A stretch of 64,000 nucleotides of DNA, from the NCBI GenBank assembly GCA_030522415.1, contig CM060115.1:8219579-8283578 (forward strand). The letters are read 5' to 3'. The translations under genes were made by a program, and so were the position numbers. The stretch is from Channallabes apus. Lineage: Eukaryota; Chordata; Actinopteri; Siluriformes; Clariidae. The notes beneath the pieces are model-generated. The model saw only the letters and a list, made by a program, of their open reading frames with translations. It was not told where the DNA came from and did no database searches. Of the stretch, positions 31,550 to 43,343 are shown one piece after another. Position 1 is the first letter of the stretch. Each line of letters begins with the position of its first letter.

Positions 31550-34500
31550 CTAGAGCGAAGAGTAGATGAAGAAAAGGAGAAACAGTAATCAAATGTCAAG
31601 GAATTTTATATTACCAATACATCTTGGACAACAATGCAAAAATAAATAAATAGATAAAACACTATGATTGAAAACTACCAGTAATACAGGATTAGGAATG
31701 AGTGAATAGTGATGGTAGGACGGGTTAGGGAGGCCAGATTAAGGTGGTTTGGACATGTGCAGAGGAGGGATGAGAGAGATGTATTGGTAGGTGAATGTTA
31801 GAGATGGAGCTGCCGGGCAGGAGGAGAAAGGGAAGAACAAAGGAGGTTCGTGGATTTGGTGAGGGAGGACATACAGGTGGTTGGAGTGACAAAGGAAGAT
31901 GTGGCAGACAGAGTTAGATGGAGGCAAATGCTCTGCAGTGGCGACCCCTAACGGGAGCAGCGACAGTGTAAAAATTTTTTTTTATAAAAAATCAACAACA
32001 CTGCATTCACATTACCAGCCTCAAGTGACTCAAATTCAGTTTTTACCATAATGTGAGACAGATCTGACTGAATACACAAATCTGATGACTTTCAGATCGG
32101 ATCTGACGTATTCATATATGCCCTAGATCAGATATATATCCGATATGTGGTCATGCAACCTGAATGAGAATATTTAGATCGAAATTCATGTGACTTTTTG
32201 CCGCACAGCGCTCGCTGATGTCATCCTCTGCACAGGGATTTCATAGCAGCCCTTCAGTAGCAACAGCTGTTAAAACAGCTAAAGCAATGCGTCTGGCTTT
32301 CTTTCTTCTTCTGAACCTCAGCAAAACCCCAAGCGTATTTTTGCTAAATTGGCATCCAGTGGTTAAAAAAAAATGAATGAGTGATTACACAAATATGATG
32401 TGCTTATGATGACATATGTATCGATGTCAACTGTCCATCCATCCATCTATCTTCAACCTCTTATCCAAAGTCGCCAGGGTCGAGGGGGTAGCAGTTCCAG
32501 CAGGGAACAGCAAACTTCCCTTTTCCTTTTTTTGAAAAGGAGAACCACCACCCCAGTCTGCCACTCCCTAGGCACTACGCAAGTCCCAGACTTCCACGCA
32601 ATGTTGAAGAGGCGTGTCAACCAAGACAGTTCCTCAACACCCAGGGCCTTCAGCATTTCCGGATCGATCTCGTCTTTGCCACTATGGCGTTGTTTAACTA
32701 CCTCAGTGACCTCGCCCAGGGAGATCAATGCCGACCCTCCGACAGCTCCTATAGGGATGCTGGAAAAGCTCCACTGGAGGTGGGAATTGAAGGCGTCATG
32801 ACAGGTAAATGCGATCTTGCTAAAAAACAAATCGGAATTGAGCGATGTGGCTTGTAATGTGAATGCAGTCTTATAAAGGTCAGTTGACAATGGCTGCCGT
32901 TACTCTACAGTTTACACACCTCCCAAAAAACGTAATCAGTCAAAAATCAGGGTGTACAAACTTTTTTAAGGGAGTCTGGTGGGTACTTCCATTCTTGCTT
33001 GCTACATGCATTAAGATTATCCTTATTCTAGACATCTATCATGAAATACACGGTTCTCTTTGTGTCTTTTGAGGTAAACACACATTCAGAGATAAAAGGA
33101 GTAAGAAACCTTTAAACTGGTTTCATCGTGTTTGTGTGTAGAATTCGGAATGCTGTTTATAGATGAAACTTACATCGATAATGGCAGCAGCACTGCTGTC
33201 CAGATGCTTATAGAGCTCATAGAGCACTTCCCTCAGCTTCTTCATGTTCTTCTTATTGGGCTGCAGAAGCATGGCTTGGAAGTTAACAGGTAAGCCGTAC
33301 CTGCGAAAACATACATCAATTGCAAGCATATCATCATGATCATCCAAATACCTTCTATCATTTGTTCCTGTGTGAACTATTACAGTTACGAGAAGCTTCT
33401 CTAGACTTTTCTATGATCATACCTCAACACTGACTCCACAAACACCCTCAGAGCCTTGATGTGGATCCAGGCAATGAAGGCTTCACTGAAGTTCACTTTC
33501 AGCCATCGTACCAGAGGACCCTGGAGACAAAGATATGGTGTTATAACCACACACACACACACACACAACATCATCACAGTAACTACCTGTGTTTTAGATT
33601 AACTAGTAGCTTGGAATAAGGCTTCAACAATCTCAGACTGCATGGTCAATGTGTTAAGACTTGGTTCATGACCATATTTAATGAATGAAAGACATTCGGG
33701 GACATTAAATTTTTTTGGTAAAGGTATATTTTTTTTATTTATGTTTCTCCAACTTCCCCCTGTCTTGTTAGGGCATTTCCCCACAAAGCAACAGGTTCCC
33801 ACCACCGAGGGTGTAGACTACCGTCCTCTGATGCACTTGAAACTGACAACCACATCTTTCCACACTGCTGCTCACACATCAATATGGATCAACATAACAC
33901 ACGCAGACAAAAGTGCTATCCGCCCCTTCCGGATGACACCAAGTTTCTGTTGCGCCACTCAGAAGCACTAGTTGTTTTTTTGTTGTTGGTGGTGGTATTG
34001 AATGCTACTCTATTTTTTCCCCCAAAAGTTTTAATTTCCTGTTTATGTTTTAAAAGTACCTTAATTTGATTATATTTCTTTAAATAGTGTCTATGTTAAC
34101 GTGCTCTCAGAAATACAGTGCTCTCAGTGCATATTTCCATACCTTATACACAGGGGAAAATCTAAATGGCTTGTTAAAGCCTCAGCCAATTAAAAAAAAA
34201 AAAAAAAAAAAAAGCATACACACCAACCATATTTCTGTAACTATACCACACGTTACTTATTCTGAATCCCACCACCTGCTGCCATACACACATTTCCAAC
34301 ACAAAGTGATTAAACATCTTGTGTAGAAACTTTTTGACACTTTTGCAATCAACTTGCGGACTTTTTGTTTAGGGAGCAAACATTTCTTAATAATAATAAC
34401 CATATTTCCTTATAATGTTACCAAACACATTTCCTTATTCTAGGATTTTACTGATTACTGCTATGTCTTATTAGAAAGCACTTGTAAGGAAATGTTGAGT

Positions 34501-37500
34501 CTCATACAAACTGCTTCTTCTTATCAGTAGAGAGTCTCGTCATCTCCTCTTTATCCGCCTTCATCTCCTCCTCGTTGTACTGGAAATCTCGGACTACGAA
34601 CCTGCGGACAGTAAAAGGCGTCTTAACGAGAGGTTACGAAGAAGAATCAATGATAGCTGGCACACCTTATCAGAGCAGAGCGGAAGAGTAAATATGAGCA
34701 AATACTTGTTCTCCCTGGCTTTGTGCCTGAAGTCGTCTGCGGCTTTGCGGAACAGCGTGACGCTGAACAGCCCGCTGTCGTGATCCTCAAACAGCAAACT
34801 GTAGAGAAACAAAGCTCAGAGTCTGTCCGCCATAACCTGCCCCATGTTTTACTGAAATTATTGGCACCCTTCACTAGAGGGGGAAATGACTGTAGAATAA
34901 ACGCTGGACATTTTATTTAACTCAAATTTTCAACCTAAACAACAGGAAAAAAAAAACATCAAACCTGACCCCCCCACCAACTCATATTGGGCCCAAATTA
35001 TTGGCACCCCAAAAGAATATATAGAATAAATAAATGTCTCTTTAAAAGGTCTATTTTTGTCACTTCCATGCTCATAGTACTAGTCCAACACCAATTGAGC
35101 CTCATCTTATTTGGGATGGGGGACGACGACGACACTATGATTGCTTTATTGACTAGATGAACCAAACTATAAAGCATTTTTATACACACACTGATTACCT
35201 TTGTTGATTATTCCATGAATTTTTCCTGCCTGTCATTTAGAGTCAAGCTGGACTTACTTTGTGGACCGCGGCACCACCATTTCCGCAAGAGTCTCGTAGG
35301 TCTTCTGCCAATCTGCATAGTTTGTCCTGAAGACACAGCCTCGTTAACTTTTAGTCTTTACAAAGTGGGATTTTACTGTCTGAGAAAGTAAAAAAAACTA
35401 ATTTACTCAAATACGCCTGACTTACTTCGGCACCACCACCAACAGAGTGATGAGATACTCCGAGTCGAGCACGAAATCCTCTTTCTTTACGATATCCGCC
35501 AGGCTGCGGGTCAGCAGGCTCCCACTGAGGACGAGGGATATTAGTTAATAATCAGAATTAATTTTAAAATACGTAGCTTAATAGATGGCAAAATTTGGTA
35601 AAAACAAATAATTATTTCTAGAATTATGATCTGTTTTACTTTCATAACTTTTCTCAATCAGATTTTTAACCTGGACTTAGTATTCTTCTTCACCTTGTTG
35701 CTCATATGTGAACATGCTGTAGTGTTACAATTTCCCTTTGGCATTGAAAGTACTCTATCTATGGTTGAATCGGATAATCTGTTCTATCACACAGCTCTTT
35801 TTGATCACATATGGTTAAAGTTTTTGATTATTATCCTTCTACCTCATACAATCCAATATCAGTTGATTGTTTGTTGATATTTAATCAGTTTATAAATTAT
35901 AAAATTAGTTTAAAAAAAAAAAGGATGCAAACATTTGATCTGTGTCGGCGTTTATGGTATTCTTTTTTTTTTAATTCTTTTAAATCTGATGTGAAGCACA
36001 GCTGCATATCTCTCCATTTGACTGCAAACCTAATGATAATATTTCTTTTTTCTATATGGACACGCACACACATTGGACCACGTTAATTAAACCCTAGTAT
36101 TCAACCAAATGTATTTAAATGCATTAAGTAAATTAAGTCGGGTCGTGGCGGCACGGTGGTGTAGTGGTTAGCACTGTCGCCTTGCACCGCCAGGGTCCGG
36201 GTTCGATTCCCCGGCCAGGTTCGATTCCCGTCTCTGTGTGCATGGAGTTTGCATGTTCTCCCCGTGCTTGGTGGGTTTCCTCCGGGTTCTCCGGTTTCCT
36301 CCCACAATCCAAAGACATGTAGGTTAGGTTAATTGACATTCCAAATTGCCCGTAGTGTGTGAATGAGTGTGTGTATGTGAGTATGTGTGTGTGCCCTGCG
36401 ATGGATTGGCACCCTGTCCAGGGTGTACCCCGCCTTGTGCCCTAAGTTTCCTGAGATAGGCTCCAGGCCCCCGCGACCCTGTATATAAGGATAAAGCGGT
36501 ACAGAAAATGAATGAATGAATGAAGTCGGGTCGTGTTGGTGCTTTTCACTCACGCGTTCTTCCTCTCCAGGTTCTGCAGGTTTCCCTTCAGGTTGTTGTA
36601 GGCCGAAGCTCGAGCCTTTAAATCGTTATCAATCTGCGTTACTTGCTGTAACCAGCAGGAGGAGACAAAAAACGCTTTACTATTCAGTTTTCGACCGCCA
36701 CACGTCAGTGTACAGAAGCTCAGACGCATCATGAATATTCTCGTTCCTCATAACACATTCTCAACACACAGACTTGCCTTGGATATGATTTCTGATATGT
36801 TCTTTAAAGATTGCTTTATGGGGTATTTCGCCATGTCCCACTGGAACCTCGTGATGTAGGTGATCAGATCGACTAATTAACAGCAAGAATAAGAAAAACA
36901 AACTCATCAAGGGTTCAAAGGGTTCATGAAAGAGATGAAGGAGATGAAAGGGCTTGTCTCACCTCCGTTCGCCAGCAGGTTCTCCTGGACTTTATCGCGG
37001 GTGTCCTCGAGCACATCGGCCATGTACTGCGCCACTTTCTTCACCACACTGCAAACCGCATCACACACACACACACACACACATCGTACCCTGTTACCAT
37101 CCTGTACAGTCCTCAGATAACACTACCGTGAGAGCTTCAAAGGCAAACTGAGAATTCCGTGAAACCAGAGAAGCTAAAATAAAAAATAAAAAAAAAACAG
37201 GTATTAGATCATAAAATGGCATAAAAAGATCTACTTGGTTGCCTTTTAGTTTAAGGATTACTCCAGCATCAGAAACCCCTCTAACTTATAATGAAAATCT
37301 ATGGCAGTTAAATCCATGAAAAACAGTTTTGACTACATTTATGACTTTTTTAAAAATAATTTTATAATTCAAACATGATACGCCATTATGCTGTCAACTT
37401 CCACTCAACCACGACTGTTAAAGCAGCAATAAACAGGCATTGGATCTTTCAGAGCACTAAGCAGAATCATAAATCTGCTTTACGACTTGACAGATGATGA

Positions 37501-38503
37501 AGAGTCAAGAAGCCGTAATAGAAATCTGTCGTTTCTAAAAAGAATTTAAGACTTAAGGATTATACTTAGGATTATAAATACAAGGGGCGTTCGAGTCAAA
37601 CCGGGACCTGTGATGACCGTTTTTGTGAATGGAGGCGTAAAAAAAAAAAACTATTAACATTTACAGCGCGGTGATGAGAGTCATGACTCAAGAATGGTGC
37701 GAATGTTTCAAATAAGTCTGTACATCCATGAATGACGATCTCTGCCGAGGTCACTCTGAACCCAATACTCGTTCCTGTAAAAATTTGGATAATTTGACGC
37801 CAACTTGAGGAAGTCTGTGGGAACTGTACGAGCATACATTCATGAACACCACTTGCACATTACAGGAACTCTGGAAGTTATCTCTCGTTCAGTCCAGACG
37901 AGTTTCAGACGAGAACCAGACAGTGCGATCATGGCTCTGGTGTACTGAGAAAACTTTCTATCGTGATGGTACCCAAGCACTAGTGAAACGCTGGGATGAG
38001 TGCATTAGTGTAGCAGGGGATTATATAGATGAAATATGGTTCATGGAGTTTTTACTCTTATAACTGTGTTCTGTTATTTTGTACAATCCAAAGTCCTGGT
38101 TTGATTTGAACGTCCCTTGTATTTTTGTTTCTCCCATTTTGTTTGGATCCATTGGCTTAAGCTTCCAGACGCTTTATAAATAGAAACCCTTTAACCATCC
38201 TGAAGGTATAAGTCATGAGTTTTAAATAAGGTTGAGGAAAGAGTCACCAGTTTGTCAGCAACCTGCTAATGGTTAATTTTAGCCGGAGACAGCGGCATCG
38301 CACTGCTGAGTGAGATTCCTCGGCGCACTAAATAAGCAGGAAAGATAAAAAGCGCTTCGACTCGAACCCTGAGCAAATCCCATCATCGCAAACACAAGGT
38401 TTCACAGAACACAAAACTGAAATCGCCCGGGCGAGACTGGAAATGTTTGTTCAGATCAAAGAGTGTGATGGTTTGCACTGGGATTTTTTTTTTCCTGGAG
38501 AGT

Positions 38504-38562
<59 letters not shown>

Positions 38563-39462
38563 ATACCTCTCCACAAAAGAGTCCAACTTGGCCAGCTCGT
38601 CCGAAAGTCCGACTAAAACATCCAGCGTCCCAACCTGCAGAGGAACACAGAGACACGGGCTTTGATCAGAATGCAATCTAATGGGGCAAAGAAAACGCAG
38701 CCAGGCCGTGTTTGATCAGTCGGAGTTTCGAGCGGCGCCCGTCTTCTTGCCTCATCGGGCGCAATAAAAAAAACTGCTGTTATGTGGTTAAGACAAGCAC
38801 ATCCTGAAAAGAAGTGCAAAGTCAGCGCCATGCTACGAAACAATAAGTGCTTCGAAACGTTAAGCCTTCTGTATGTCGGTTCTCCAGGAACATCAACTGG
38901 GGACTGAGACTGAGGGAAAAGGTGCCAATACTTTACTTTTAGCAAAGACAAAGATGTTTCTGTAAACTTCGCCGAAATCTCCATGCATGTACAGTAAGGC
39001 ACTGGGTAGGCCTTGAGAAAGTTCCTTTACCCTGAAACTCTTTAAGAGAAGCGTGGAGAGTTTGATTTGCTCACATGGGATTCATGAATGAGGAACTGAA
39101 GTTAAAAACTCAAATAGAGAAGTCCAGAATTTCCTCAGATGGGAAATGCACACCAACTAGCCAACAGTTCCGTCTGACAAAGGTGTAAAAATGTCTAATG
39201 AATTGAAATACAGTAGATGTAGTAAGTGGCTCATGATAAACTTCAGGAAAATAAATAACAAACCAAAAAAAAATAAAAAAAATGGTACACAGATTATGAT
39301 GAGACGTTAAGAAAAGAAACATTTCAAAACCTTGAGATCCGGAATGTTGAACTTGTTGTTGGTGGACAGATTGTTGGTGCGAGTGGTGGCCACCATCATC
39401 TTATCCCACGTCTGCTGGCAGGTTTTCTCTCCAGGAGCCGAGATCAACCAGAACTCCGTCAT
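31451..39462 (-). CDS. atp6v1c1: atp6v1c1, V-type proton ATPase subunit C 1 (complete)
   Basis: Subunit C is part of the peripheral stalk of the V1 sector; it links V1 to V0 and controls reversible assembly of the pump that acidifies endosomes and lysosomes. Coding exons (transcript order): 39331-39462, 38567-38634, 36963-37048, 36778-36872, 36554-36645, 35426-35524, 35258-35326, 34706-34798, 34508-34601, 33423-33520, 33174-33300, 31451-31549. They sum to 1152 bp, 383 aa plus stop, against 382 aa in human as I recall. It starts [20 protein letters not shown] and ends [12 protein letters not shown]; all phases join. Human-type wording such as [15 protein letters not shown] and [16 protein letters not shown] makes the family certain. 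Tail-to-tail with spire1 and head-to-head with azin1. Whether it is the a or b fish paralogue is not resolved. Confidence 0.96.
31686..31975 (+). mobile_element. LINE 3' fragment
   Basis: A frame reading [18 protein letters not shown] is the typical C-terminus of a fish non-LTR reverse transcriptase, and the fragment closes with CTGCAGTGGCGACCCCTAAC then GGGAGCAGC, a tail also seen at 43050-43080. Within the last atp6v1c1 intron. Confidence 0.7.
32445..32860 (-). pseudogene. LINE reverse transcriptase fragment
   Basis: Minus-strand frame: [20 protein letters not shown] then [20 protein letters not shown] and [13 protein letters not shown]. This is the palm-region wording of fish non-LTR retrotransposons ([15 protein letters not shown]). 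Open for 145 codons but truncated at both ends. Confidence 0.8.
33174..33300 (-). CDS. atp6v1c1: atp6v1c1 coding exon 11
   Basis: 127 bp; (R)[19 protein letters not shown] then [17 protein letters not shown] and AAAIID; acceptor TCGCAG, donor GTAAGT. Confidence 0.95.
33423..33520 (-). CDS. atp6v1c1: atp6v1c1 coding exon 10
   Basis: 98 bp; [20 protein letters not shown] then [12 protein letters not shown]; acceptor CTCCAG, donor GTATGA. Confidence 0.95.
34508..34601 (-). CDS. atp6v1c1: atp6v1c1 coding exon 9
   Basis: 94 bp; (K)[19 protein letters not shown] then [12 protein letters not shown]; acceptor CCGCAG, donor GTATGA. Confidence 0.95.
34706..34798 (-). CDS. atp6v1c1: atp6v1c1 coding exon 8
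   Basis: 93 bp; (N)[19 protein letters not shown] then [11 protein letters not shown]; acceptor CTACAG, donor GTATTT. Confidence 0.94.
35258..35326 (-). CDS. atp6v1c1: atp6v1c1 coding exon 7
   Basis: 69 bp; (K)[19 protein letters not shown] then RST; acceptor CTTCAG, donor GTAAGT. Confidence 0.94.
35426..35524 (-). CDS. atp6v1c1: atp6v1c1 coding exon 6
   Basis: 99 bp; (A)[19 protein letters not shown] then [13 protein letters not shown]; acceptor CCTCAG, donor GTAAGT. Confidence 0.95.
36146..36524 (+). mobile_element. tRNA-like SINE, best copy
   Basis: Starts GGCACGGTGGTGTAGTGGTT; GGTTCGATTCC forms a B box (twice, 36200 and 36219), with an A-box-like TGGTGTAGTGG. Then a body (GGAGTTTGCATGTTCTCCCC, AATCCAAAGACATG, GGGTGTACCCCGCC) and a (TGAA)n tail. 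In an atp6v1c1 intron next to exon 5. Head structure suggests polymerase III origin. Confidence 0.8.
36554..36645 (-). CDS. atp6v1c1: atp6v1c1 coding exon 5
   Basis: 92 bp; [20 protein letters not shown] then [10 protein letters not shown]; acceptor TTACAG, donor GTGAGT. A tRNA-like SINE lies immediately downstream in the intron. Confidence 0.95.
36778..36872 (-). CDS. atp6v1c1: atp6v1c1 coding exon 4 (GC donor)
   Basis: 95 bp; (V)[18 protein letters not shown] then [13 protein letters not shown]. The exon ends AAG and the intron begins GCAAGT, a GC-AG intron; no GT nearby keeps the phase required by the next exon. Confidence 0.93.
36963..37048 (-). CDS. atp6v1c1: atp6v1c1 coding exon 3
   Basis: 86 bp; (S)[20 protein letters not shown] then QENLLANG; acceptor TTTGCAG, donor GTGAGA. 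Confidence 0.95.
37581..38120 (+). mobile_element. mariner-type element, deleted
   Basis: TA-flanked, 540 bp. Ends: CAAGGGGCGTTCGAGTCAAA and (inverted) CAAGGGACGTTCAAATCAAA. Near the right end [20 protein letters not shown] then GDYIDE resembles the C-terminus of mariner transposases. In an atp6v1c1 intron. Confidence 0.8.
38506..38561. repeat. (GA)n microsatellite touching an atp6v1c1 donor
   Basis: About 28 GA units, ending 5 bp from the 3' edge of the exon 38567-38634; on the coding strand it is (CT)n right after the GTATGT donor. Confidence 0.95.
38567..38634 (-). CDS. atp6v1c1: atp6v1c1 coding exon 2
   Basis: 68 bp; [20 protein letters not shown] then VE. The donor GTATGT is followed at once by a (CT)n run of about 55 bp on the coding strand. 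Confidence 0.95.
39331..39462 (-). CDS. atp6v1c1: atp6v1c1 first coding exon (start ATG)
   Basis: ATG is the complement of 39460-39462, two bases inside the exon (acceptor CCGCAG). 44 codons from [13 protein letters not shown] to FNIPDLK. The donor is AAG/GTTTTG, a weak match to consensus. Confidence 0.95.
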
Positions 39463-39939
39463 GACTGCGGACGAGTCAGGAAAAATAAAAATAAAAACTT
39501 GCTTTTATCAGACACACGGTTCTACAAGACATACACGCTCTAAAGGAGGTTTTAGAAACCACTCTATTGGTCAATACTGTATGTTCCCTTAAGCTCCCAT
39601 TATCAGTGAGTTTAGAATATACAGATATTTCCTTTTAAATTTCTTTCAGAACAAGGAAAACATGTGGACAGAAAATTACAACCCATCATTAACAAAGCCA
39701 TTATACTACGATCGAGAGGCCATGAGTTCGATTCCTGCCTCTGCCAGTGCTCTGTGGGTCAATCACAGTGATACTTCAATTTTAGCCATCTGTGAGATTG
39801 TGTATGCAGATGAATGTGGATTGCGCAATATTATAAGCTTCCCTGTGGTGTGGTTAAAAAAATTATGAGACTGGCTTGACATATCTAAAAAGAAGAAAAA
39901 ACACATCTTAGACTTTCGGTCTCCAATGGCTTGCTTCAT

Positions 39940-40214
39940 CACTCCAGTTTAACTCCAGTTTTCTTCCACGGTCTAAATGCATTTGTTACAGGCTGATTGG
40001 TTTTTCCAAATTGCCCACGTTGGGCGTGTGAGTGTGTAAAGGCGTGTGCCTGGACCGTAGGCTACCAGAAATCAGAATCCTTAAAAACATAACTTTCCCT
40101 AAAGCAGTGACGGCGTAAACTTGTGCCCTGGGACAAGTCTCCTGGGATAGGCTACAGGTCCCCTGCTACCCTGAATACAAGATAAAGCGGTATGGATGAT
40201 GAGTGAGTGAGTGT
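39940..40214 (+). mobile_element. tRNA-like SINE 3' part
   Basis: CCAAATTGCCCACGTTGGGC, then TGGGATAGGCTACAGGTCCC and GATAAAGCGGTATGGATGAT with a (GAGT)n tail; the head is missing or worn (a possible piece at 39715 has GAGTTCGATTCC). Confidence 0.55.
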
Positions 40215-42537
40215 GCTGCAAAGATTAAATTGAAAAAAAAAAAAAAAAAAAAAAAAAACACACAAATTCCTTTTTAAAAAAAGGAAGAAACGGACAAGGG
40301 ATGGAAAAGCAGAAACTGCCAATTCTAACTAATTCTTGTTCGTTGCATTTTAATCATTTTCTGGATCCTCTGAGGAAGCAATCTACTTGTTATGCTGAAG
40401 AATGTAAGTTGATCTAACATTAGTGTTTCCTAAAGGACTAAAGCACAAGGCTGCATTTGATGCCAAGTGCAGTTAGTTAGTTATTCGTTTTCTTGATTTG
40501 CCAAAATGATCTGATGGAGACGTAGATATTTCTGCTAACATTGTCTTGCTTCCATCACTGGTTAAACTTTACATTTTATTCATTAACCAACAGTTTTATG
40601 TTACCTGAACCTTGTATTAGCCTCCCCAAAACAAATGATACTATGGTATAAGCACCGATGGTAGACCGTTGATACCTCAGTACTTTTGACGGTACCATGG
40701 TACTGATACAGTACACTTATATCTCGCTATGGTACATTGTTCTACAATGGTACAAACTTTGGTATAATGGAACATTATGGTACCTTCCAAAGGTTAATAA
40801 ATACTCTGGTAAATACTGTGGTTACTGGGTAGTGCAGTGGCTACTGACGTTCAGCAGGTACCTAATGTGATATTGCCTGGTGTGTACAAACACACCATGT
40901 TAGACACCTTGCCATGGTATTCACTACAGCAAGGTGATATACACTAATGTTCTACCCAATAAAGTGACACAGTACCTACTCAGGTATTCTATACAGCTCC
41001 ATGATCTTGTTTGTTCATCCAATAAGTTGCATTACCACCAACTTCTGGTCTTATTCTCTTTCAGTTCTTTCAGTTTAAATCCTCTTTTTATCTAATACGT
41101 TCTTCCTTGTCCTCCCTCTCCATTTTCTAAAAATACTTTTTCACAATGGCCTCAACCTTTACCATGGTGATGTCTGAACTACCACAGTAGTACTATGGTA
41201 TATTATGGTATGTACTATAGTATACCAAAGTACAATCAAATTTATACTATAGTAAAATTTGTTCCTGGTCAATCAATAGCCAATTATTCCTTTTTTTTCA
41301 AGTTCAATGAGTTGTGTTTGCCTCTAAGATCATTATTTGTTACAGTTCCAGACTTCACTCAAAGGATTCAAACTCATAACCTCCTGCTCACAATCCCAGC
41401 TCTTACACTGCTTTACTAGAAGGCTTTAGTGGTTTAACATCAACTACGTTAGCTTAAACTGATCCTCGGTCACTTCAGGTGAAGTGATAATTTCTACAAA
41501 TGTACTTCTTTCTATAAAATTACTGAGAATTTAAAGCACACCGATCTCCAAACCTCAAATCTGCGAAACAAAGCTAGCTTGTTTGTTTATTTATTTAGTT
41601 AATAACATTAATTTAATTTAAAACTACCACAAAACTAAAAAAAGAAATAAACGTCAGGTACATGTTTCTTTTAATCACTTGAGGTCAAAGAAAAATGACT
41701 ACATTTTATTTTTGGATATTATCCACCTGTCTGTCACAAGTGCGAGCTAGTTAACTAGCAGTGTACTAGTTACTCGGCTAGTTGATGCCTTGACGACGTG
41801 GGGGCGTTCCCAAAATGTGCATATTGATATATAGAATTCATGCACGATTACTTTAGATATATAGATATGTTTATAACAGAAATGTTAAGCGTTTAATCAA
41901 ACAATTAGTATACAGCAATATTTTATTTATATTTTAATACAGTAATTAAAAAAATATTGTATTAAGTTAAACTGCCATCTTCAGGAGACTTAACCGTCAA
42001 GAAGTTTTTTTTTTTTTTTTTTTTTGTCAACAAGGAACCTTCTGGATTCTGACCGCCGTTAAACAACGAAGTAGAAGAGAAGAAGAAAAAGAAGAAGAAG
42101 AAGGGAAGAAAGAAGGAAGGAAGAAGTCGCATATATACATATGTACATATATATGACTGTTTGTATTTAATTTCTGATGATTTAACAGCGGTGTTTAAAA
42201 CGTGATGTTAAACATAATTCACGTGCAAAAATATAAATAATGATTTTTTTCAGCAATCTCTTGAACTTGCTAACGTTTTATCCTAAGTCTATACTCGAAC
42301 TGATCATGTCGTAACTCCTTACTGTAATTATGTAATGTAGTTTGTGCACTGATTTTAGGCAAATCATGATGTTTATAGCTATACATATACAAGTCTTGTT
42401 TTTTATTTAACGTACGCTAGCTTGCCTGTAAAGGTTATAACGCTAACACGGCTAAAAGCTAACGTTAGCTGCCATTATGTATTTCTGCACAACAGAATAA
42501 ACACGTTGAATGACTTTATTATCAGAAAACAGCTTAC
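40215..42537. other. atp6v1c1 intron 1, no coding content seen
   Basis: Contains a long poly(A) at 40230, a stretch rich in TGGTAC at 40640-41230, a poly(T) at 42004 and an (AAG)n purine run at 42070-42125. Confidence 0.5.
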
Positions 42538-42705
42538 CTGGGCTAAGCGAGGATACACGTGGTTTAAAGGTTTAAAAGAAGATTAAAAATACTAATCGGT
42601 GTCTAAGACTGGTTTCTTATTTAAAGCGCTAAATCGTACGAATGGATCATAATGTCATAACAGCGGTGTTTCCAGAGAGCATCACAGTCAGCTGATCCAC
42701 CGGAG
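42538..42705 (-). other. atp6v1c1: atp6v1c1 probable non-coding first exon
   Basis: On the minus strand a CCCAG/GTAAGCT donor stands at 42538/42537, about 3 kb upstream of the exon with the ATG, which itself has an upstream acceptor. The region is followed (transcript 5' side) by a GC-richer stretch with a TCGTCAC CRE-like half site near 42725. The 5' boundary is a guess. Confidence 0.5.
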
Positions 42706-42790
42706 GAGGATGGGAGAATCCGTGTCGTCACAGCGCCACCTCATGCACAGGAGGTGCTACTGCAAACACATGTTCTCTGTGTTTAGTACT
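42706..42790 (-). promoter_or_regulatory. possible atp6v1c1 promoter
   Basis: Short CpG-containing, GC-richer stretch directly upstream of the presumed first exon, with a CGTCAC (reverse GTGACG) half CRE site and purine-rich GGAGGAGGA. No TATA box seen. Assignment rests mainly on position. Confidence 0.35.
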
Positions 42791-42879
42791 TAAAAATGTA
42801 TTTTACCTAAAAAAAAATCTCATTGTCATGGCTGAATGACATATATATTTAATCAAAGCAATTTATATAATGCTCAGTG

Positions 42880-43090
42880 ATAGGTTTCTCACCATCTCAT
42901 GCTGAAGGCCTTGGCTTGAATTCCCACCCAATGCCCAAACCCCTGCTGCTGGATGCAGTACCGGCCCCAAGCTCGGATAAGATGTGAAGGTTGCATTAGG
43001 AATGGCATCCGGCATAAAACCTACGCCAAAGTTGCCAATCAGATGGTCTGCTGTGGCGTCCCCACGACAGGAGCAGCTGAAAGACCAACA
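42880..43090 (+). mobile_element. LINE 3' UTR fragment
   Basis: GCATTAGGAATGGCATCCGG then CATAAAACCTACGCCAAA and CTGCTGTGGCGTCCCCACGA, a high-copy fish LINE tail ending in GGAGCAGCTGAAAG. Followed directly by a SINE copy at 43176. Confidence 0.65.
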
Positions 43091-43175
43091 AGGTATAACA
43101 TGACAACCACCCCTGCCCAAAAAATAATAAAACTATTAGTATTTTTGACACACAAAAAATTCACAAACATTTCAG

Positions 43176-43343
43176 ATCATAGGTGGCATGGTGGCGGGCG
43201 GAGTGGTTATAGCACTCTGGCCTTGCACCTCCAGGGTCGAGGGTCCATTTCCCGCCTCAGGAATGTGTGTGTGTGTGTGTGTGTTTAGAGTTTGCATGTT
43301 CTCCCTGTGCTTAGTGGGTGTCCTCCGGTTTCCTCCCACAAAA
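43176..43343 (+). mobile_element. tRNA-like SINE 5' part
   Basis: GGTGGCATGGTGGCGGGCGG, CTCTGGCCTTGCACCTCCAG, TTTGCATGTTCTCCCTGTGC and TCCGGTTTCCTCCCAC; interrupted by a (GT)n run at 43266. Confidence 0.65.

Noticed and set aside
32453..32890. 145-codon frame as a host gene
   Set aside because: The wording is that of a truncated LINE reverse transcriptase.
36160..36230. tRNA gene suggested by A-box and B-box sequences in SINE copies
   Set aside because: No cloverleaf could be drawn; the boxes belong to repeated tRNA-derived SINE heads.
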